Source: Membranipora membranacea
Taxonomy: Eukaryota; Bryozoa; Gymnolaemata; Cheilostomatida; Membraniporidae
Length of the DNA: 64,000 nt
Reading direction: 5' to 3'
Assembly (NCBI GenBank): GCA_914767715.1
Contig: OU612065.1
Location: 28,270,001 to 28,334,000, forward strand
The translations under genes and the position numbers were made by a program. This document shows, piece by piece, positions 58,604 through 64,000 of the stretch; positions within the stretch are counted from its first letter, which is position 1; every line of letters begins with the position of its first letter. Under the pieces are notes generated by a model, which saw only the letters and a list, made by a program, of their open reading frames with translations, had not been told where the DNA came from and did no database searches.

Positions 58604-58763
58604 ATAACCCATGTACTGTTACTTGTACTCCTGGTGAAACAATGATTGCAACACATCCCAAATTGCACAGCATCATACATACTGGTTGATCTGATATGCA
58701 TTTGCCTCTGAGGCAAATGCATATCAGATCAACCAGTATGTCTATGACCAGTACATGGGTTAT
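58604..58763. repeat. Nested palindromes: 63-bp near-perfect inverted repeat inside 15-bp outer inverted arms
   Basis: The inner palindrome (58678-58740) has 31-bp perfectly complementary arms around a single T; the left arm starts CATACTGGTTGATCTGATAT. Outer arms ATAACCCATGTACTG at 58604-58618 and its complement at 58749-58763 enclose it asymmetrically, with 59 bp on the left and 8 bp on the right. This looks like a fold-back element in which one side has lost or gained sequence. No ORF is present. Confidence 0.85.
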
Positions 58764-61700
58764 ACCCAATGACTGAGAGGGAGTTCATTGGGTTATATGA
58801 GAGCAAGGTGTGTGCAAAAAGTTAAGCAATCATAATACTTCAATGGGTCCTAAGAATAAGACCAAGGTCAGTCTAAGCAAATAGTAACTGTTACTCCTTG
58901 ACATGGATGCTAAGACTAAGAGGAGGGTTTTGATATTGATTGATATTATATTATTCTATAGACTATCTATAGTATAGTAGTATAAGTATAAACTAAGGAC
59001 TCCTTGTATAAACTTTATTCTATGAATTAAACATTACACAGACTTCCTACAGTTTGTGCATGTCCAGTGTTGAAGAATTTTCTTACTTTTCATTACTTTG
59101 ACATGCACAAGTGACAAACTGCTGTTGGCCCGTGCAATCCTTGTTTTATTAGCACTGTCACTGAGAAATACCACAAAACTCTTCCTTCTTCTTCAGGAAC
59201 GGTATCGCCATTAAAAACAACTTCCGTGTGTGACCTCCAGCAACAGTTTATAAATGTCCAGACACTGCACACTCCTCCAGTCCTTTGGTTCCAAGCAGGA
59301 GTTTTAGTTTCCTTCTTTAGAAAATTAATAACTCTTCATTGGATTAGGCCCATGGAATTGCCCAATAAAATTCGACATAACAAACCATTAAAGAACCGGA
59401 AAATGTGTTAAATGGAATGGGTAAGCAAAATATTTTGAGATAACATAACTCTCAAAAGTGTAAATGATGCAATGGCCAAAATTAATCTTTTACCTTATTA
59501 TGACCTTGAACATATTGTCAAAGGGGTTTAATGACCCCCCTCTCCTTAGTCCGCTAGGGAGTGGGGGATGATACTTTCATTTTAGACTGACATCTACTCC
59601 GGAGTCAACACAAATATAAAATAGTGGATCAGTCTGCTCAATGCAGACACGGCCGGGGCTTTGTTGCCTGTCGGGCTGCCAGGGTAGCTTCTGCCCTTAT
59701 GCCTGCCTTGGCGTCAGCCTTGGTGTGGTATCTCTGTTTACTTAAACACAGCTTCAAAAGATCTCTTCAACCAGAACATGAACATTCTATCAGTAATTCT
59801 TAACCATATAAACCTTCGAATATTCACAATAATTATAATATTTCACATTTCACATTTATATTCTACATTTTTATCCATGAGTGGTACTCAAACTACAAAC
59901 ACAAAATTATTTTTCAGTGGCTATAGAACACTTAACCAGATTCGAACTTTACCTGTATAAAACCATCACAACTAGATTATAAGCTAATATTAGAAATTCT
60001 AGTCATCTCACTCTCACATGTACCAAACTCTCTTAATACTCAACTATTCTACTCATTTTACAGCATGTAAATATGTCGAAATGTGACCAGGTGCTATGGG
60101 CTTCATTCCCATCAAAAAAAGGTTGGGTACCCCTACATCCTAGTCTAAAATGGCGAGGGGCTAAGCACTTGGGCATTCAATTGTCAAAATCACGAAGCCA
60201 GCCTTTCATATTTTCGAATAGCCCTGCCAAAAAAAAAAAAATATATATAATCAGATGAGCCGTATCTGTCAGCCATTATAGTATGATGATATTCAGATAA
60301 TCTAAAGAACTACCTCAGGTGCTCCACCCATCATCATCATCATCATCTCATATCACCAGCATAATAATACATTAGAATTTTCACATATATTTTCATTCAA
60401 AATAGCCTAGAAGAACATATATTTTTGATATTCAATATCACATTCTTTGTACACATTTTCCTTCAAAATAGGCTTTTTTAGTTCCTTCGTGTAATTTTGA
60501 GGTTCATTATTACATATAATAAAAGATTTAACTAACTAACTAACGGGTTTTATGTCAGTCCATAAATCTTGCTGATTGAGATTTCAACTCCCATATTATT
60601 ATTTCGATGTGACAAGTTATCTTCTGTTTGTAAAAGGGATGAAAACTTCAATAAAAATGCAAATAAACTGTTTGAATTTGTAATTTTAGAGAGCTGATTA
60701 CAAATTTTGTTTATACAATATTCCTATCACCATCCTTTTCCTATATCTGACTTTTTTTTCTTTTGATATCCACTCGTTAAACTGAGAAGGCAAATGGGGC
60801 CTCAAATGGTGCAAGTTTCAAAGTAATCGGACAAGATTTATTTTTTTAGAGTTACGCCTTTTTAGCCCCAGTTACTCATTCATATGAGATAAGTTTCAAC
60901 TAGGGCGTTAAAATTTCAGTTATATAAAGAGCGCAAGTTGTGTATCCATATGAGATAGGTTTGCAGTTAGTGTCATTTTAAATCCGGGCGAAAAATGACA
61001 AAAACGTGCCCCTTTGTTTATTTTCTTGATTTCTAAGACAGTTTTTTTTATTTTCAAGTCAGCATAACTCCCCTCCTAATAAAGTCAGAAGTCCAAGTCC
61101 ATCCCCATCACCATTTCTCTGACATGTTCCTATGAGGTGGATTGTCCAAGCAAATCTCCTTCTTCTACTGACCTGCACATACTTTCTCTCTCATTCTTTC
61201 ATTTATCAAATTATTAGCCAATAAAAAATTTAAAAAAAAATTGTTACTCTGAGTATTACTATCCTTATTCAGAGTCTTTCGCTGCAATAAAATTGATATT
61301 TAGAAAACTTTGCCCTTTGAAATGATAAAATTGCCCAAATAATATATATTAAAACAAAAGAAAAGATCAAGGGAATATAGAGTCAACTGCCAACAGCTCT
61401 CTGAGGAGAGACTTAGTGTTTCTACTATTCTTTCCTGTTCTGGTATTCTCATTGTTAAAATTCCTAGCATCACAATGACATCATAAGTCATTATGAAGCC
61501 ATTATCAAAAAATTCTCAGATCAGTTGGGCACCAGTTAGGCGAACTGATCAGACTTCTTTGTCAAGAGAGGTAAGTGTTTGAACCAGGATCTCTAATGTA
61601 TGCTGATACATCCCTACCAGCTATATTTTTTCACATACCATTACCATTACCACTATACTATATAATATTATTGGAGATTGTAATATGTAACATGACGATG

Positions 61701-61900
61701 CTATTCCGATAATAATCTGATTATTGTTTTTTGGTTACATCCCTGGTGTTATAAAATTTGATATTTTGATGATTGTTTTAGTCTGTGATGTCACAAGATG
61801 TGTGTCAGATAATATCTTAGCTTAATTCTCTGAATTTATAGCAGACATTGAAGATGTTGAATGGTACTCAACATGTATAAATCTTGGTATCAATCTTGAG
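58764..61900. other. Non-coding region between the LINE and the right-end gene
   Basis: No exon chain or recognisable protein is present on either strand. It contains low-complexity runs: A-rich followed by (AT)n near 60228-60250, (CAT)n at 60328-60347, and (ACTA)n near 60528-60543. A more GC-rich stretch lies near 59640-59730. The short open frames here show no family features. A donor-like CAG|GTAGGT at 61964 probably ends a 5' untranslated exon of the next gene. Confidence 0.5.
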
Positions 61901-62151
61901 AAATATGTGTAGACAGTTCTTCGCTACAGTCTTCCCTTAAACTTTATTTACATAACCTGAACAGGTAGGTATTCACCACTTGTTTAGTCTGTCAAGTCAA
62001 AGTGTTATTATTATCAGGACACAGTTGAATTTTTTGTTGGTAATATCGCATACTGTTTTTGCTCTGCGTCAAGCCTTAGCATCGTAATCTTAAACACACA
62101 CACTGTTTCTGTTACGTGGTGCAATTTTATTTCTTAATATTTTTCCCACAG

Positions 62152-63682
62152 ACTGTTGTACTGTACAATATGAAGGGTTCCGTTGTGACTCGCCCTGTAA
62201 GTAACAATGGTGGAACATTACCAAGCAGAAGAATTCAGGGTGAACCACATGCAGCCAAGCTTAGGGATAATGGTAAGTTTTAGCGGATGAGATTTTGTCA
62301 TTCATGTTGGAGAAATTATTTTAAACCTAGTAAAGAGTTATCACCACATGCAATAATATGACCGATACGGTATGTTACATTCCTTGAATCTCAAACACAA
62401 TTAAATTTGTGAAGCCATACTGTGGGAGAGAAATAAGCTCACTACGATAATGTTCCAAGCTCTGGTATTCTGCTGGTCCCTAGATAGTAGTGAGTTACTA
62501 GCTAAATTTCATGAATGTTGGATTGCAGAACCACCATTGGCGTGACTTGTCTTAGCTTTTGTACCTATACGAACGGGTGGTCAAATGTAATATAGCAATC
62601 GGTGCTATTTTTCACCATCATTTAATTACATAAGATTGGATGTTTCGATAGGCTTCATTCAATCTTCTGCCTTCTCTATCTAGCGCATGTTTTGGGAGGC
62701 TTCTTTAGCAGCATAATATTTGTGACTAGATGTAAAATGTCTCTTTTCTTTCATTTAACTGGCCCTTATGACTTTGCTGCTGTTTTCAGGTGCTGATTTT
62801 ACCAATAAACACCAACACTTCAACACAGACAATGCAGCTCAACTGGAACGCAGAGAAAGGAGGCCTTCCAAGTGCTTGAGTAATGAGACCAGCCAGGCCT
62901 CCCTCTATAAACTTGTGAGTAACCATCAAATCAGTTGAGAACATTCACTGATAACCTCGGTAATAATGACTTTTCATCGATAAATAGCACATCCTGAACC
63001 TTCTTTGGCACACAAACGCAAAAAAAAAATCACAACTCCAGTAAAACTGTAAGCTTACAGCTGTTAGTTAAGTCTGTTGTAGGTTCCTCAATTTTTAACA
63101 TCATTCAGCATGATAATGCTGTATGATGTTAAAAAATTACCATATGTAAGTCAGATACATATTATTTGTCTGGCTGACACATCGTTATTTGTATCCTCAC
63201 ATGACTATTTGCAGATACTGATAATGACAACTCAGTCAGTCTGAACACAGAGAGGGAGGAGTGCTGGAGTAATGAGATCAGCCAGGCCTCCCTCTATACA
63301 CTCGTGAGTAACAATTTAATTATTATTAGAGATAATTCAGCGTTCAACTTGGCAATAAAACCTTTTTACTTATTTTGATTAAAATTTCTGAAACTTGCCA
63401 ACCCCAGTAGCCTCAAATTGACAGTCGCAAAATACAAAATTCAATTTTCAGATGGAATGACTTCTTAGACAGTTTAGTGATGCATGTTGGATAAATTGCT
63501 TATCATGGTTTGGTCTTTTTTTGTAACCACAGGGGAAATCCAGTTTCCCAGCTGATTCGATAGATAGTATCTTTAATGTATGTCTATGATATGTGTTTTT
63601 ACGCAACATAATTTTCTTATAATCTCTTGAAAAGGACTACATCGAGAGTGGAAGCAATCCATATCCACAGTTGACTCAATAA
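62152..63682 (+). CDS. Unrecognised small gene with two duplicated, mutually exclusive-looking exons
   Basis: Exon A is 62152-62272, with ATG at 62170 (MKGSVVTRPVSNNGG), and ends in phase 1. Exon B1 is 62790-62914 and exon B2 is 63215-63303. Exon C is 63533-63577 (GKSSFPADSIDSIFN) and exon D is 63635-63682 (DYIESGSNPYPQLTQ, stop TAA). B1 and B2 each begin in phase 1 and end in phase 0. A-B1-C-D and A-B2-C-D therefore both stay open (about 106 and 94 aa), but B1 joined to B2 shifts the frame into a stop. B1 and B2 share SNExSQASLYxL and the DNA around it, so they are a tandem exon duplication. The protein is small, polar and without a membrane segment or known domain. A 5' untranslated exon probably ends at 61964. 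I do not recognise the family. Confidence 0.6.
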
Positions 63683-64000
63683 CTTACCTGATTTATATTT
63701 ATTATTCTATCACAGTACACCAGCAGTTGCAGCAAATATACATTAAACTGGTAACGCTGAGAATGGGAAATAAACTCAAGATAGGGAGGCCATCTTGGTG
63801 TCCATCCTCAGCCAGGCCTCCCAAATCATACACGGATGGCTTCATTGGTAGGTTTGACAATAAAATAGTATTCAGCAAAAATTTTACCATCAAGGAACAT
63901 ATTTTTCGACCAAGTTACCCAATGAGGTATGTTACATTGAAGTAATGCATTATGGCTCGGCATCAGGATTAGTCTGACATTTACCATTTTGCGGTTCTAT
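63683..64000. other. Right-edge sequence with a third copy of the duplicated-exon core
   Basis: The string TCAGCCAGGCCTCCC at 63808-63822 is identical to the core of the two duplicated exons to the left. Here there is no matching donor or reading frame, and upstream GGGAGGCC at 63784-63791 makes a short inverted repeat with it. It may be a decayed third copy. The 72-codon open frame over this region (63727-63945) is not otherwise supported. Confidence 0.4.

Overview
The window is nuclear DNA from an animal, most likely a marine invertebrate. The protein-coding genes have metazoan orthologues, are cut into many short exons with GT-AG introns, and sit in AT-rich DNA with tRNA-derived SINE, LINE and fold-back repeats. 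The standard genetic code fits every gene. I could not fix the phylum from sequence alone. No prokaryotic, phage or CRISPR features are present.

Layout. 1-2200: one coding exon (94-440) of an unrecognised minus-strand gene, with a possible 5' exon near 2146-2200. 2200-3776: two tiny plus-strand genes 52 nt apart, UQCC5 (SMIM4) and UQCC6 (BRAWNIN). Both are mitochondrial complex III assembly microproteins, apparently on one transcript. 4925-17056: a 22-exon minus-strand coiled-coil gene resembling C10orf67 (DUF4709). 17393-28009: a complete 15-exon SR-protein kinase (SRPK) on the plus strand, head-to-head with the coiled-coil gene across 336 bp. 28875-55791: a complete 19-exon FIG4 phosphoinositide phosphatase gene on the minus strand, tail-to-tail with SRPK. 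An 11-kb FIG4 intron holds a complete five-exon RING-NHL ubiquitin-ligase-like gene on the opposite strand (43039-49643). 56183-58430: a 5'-truncated LINE with an intact reverse-transcriptase frame, just upstream of FIG4. 58.4-62.1 kb: non-coding apart from palindromes. 62152-63682: a small plus-strand gene with two duplicated exons that look mutually exclusive.

All multi-exon models were built by hand from splice sites, and the reading phase closes at every junction. Predicted lengths are UQCC5 89 aa, UQCC6 72 aa, C10orf67-like 812 aa, SRPK 861 (or 869) aa, FIG4 844 aa and RING-NHL 753 aa.

The most notable observations are the UQCC5-UQCC6 pair (candidate dicistronic mRNA, with upstream ORFs ending on the UQCC5 start), the RING-NHL gene nested in FIG4 and its unusual architecture, a 1.27-kb fold-back element, a SINE landed within about 12 bp of a FIG4 splice donor, very short palindromic insertions, and the mutually exclusive exon pair at the right end.
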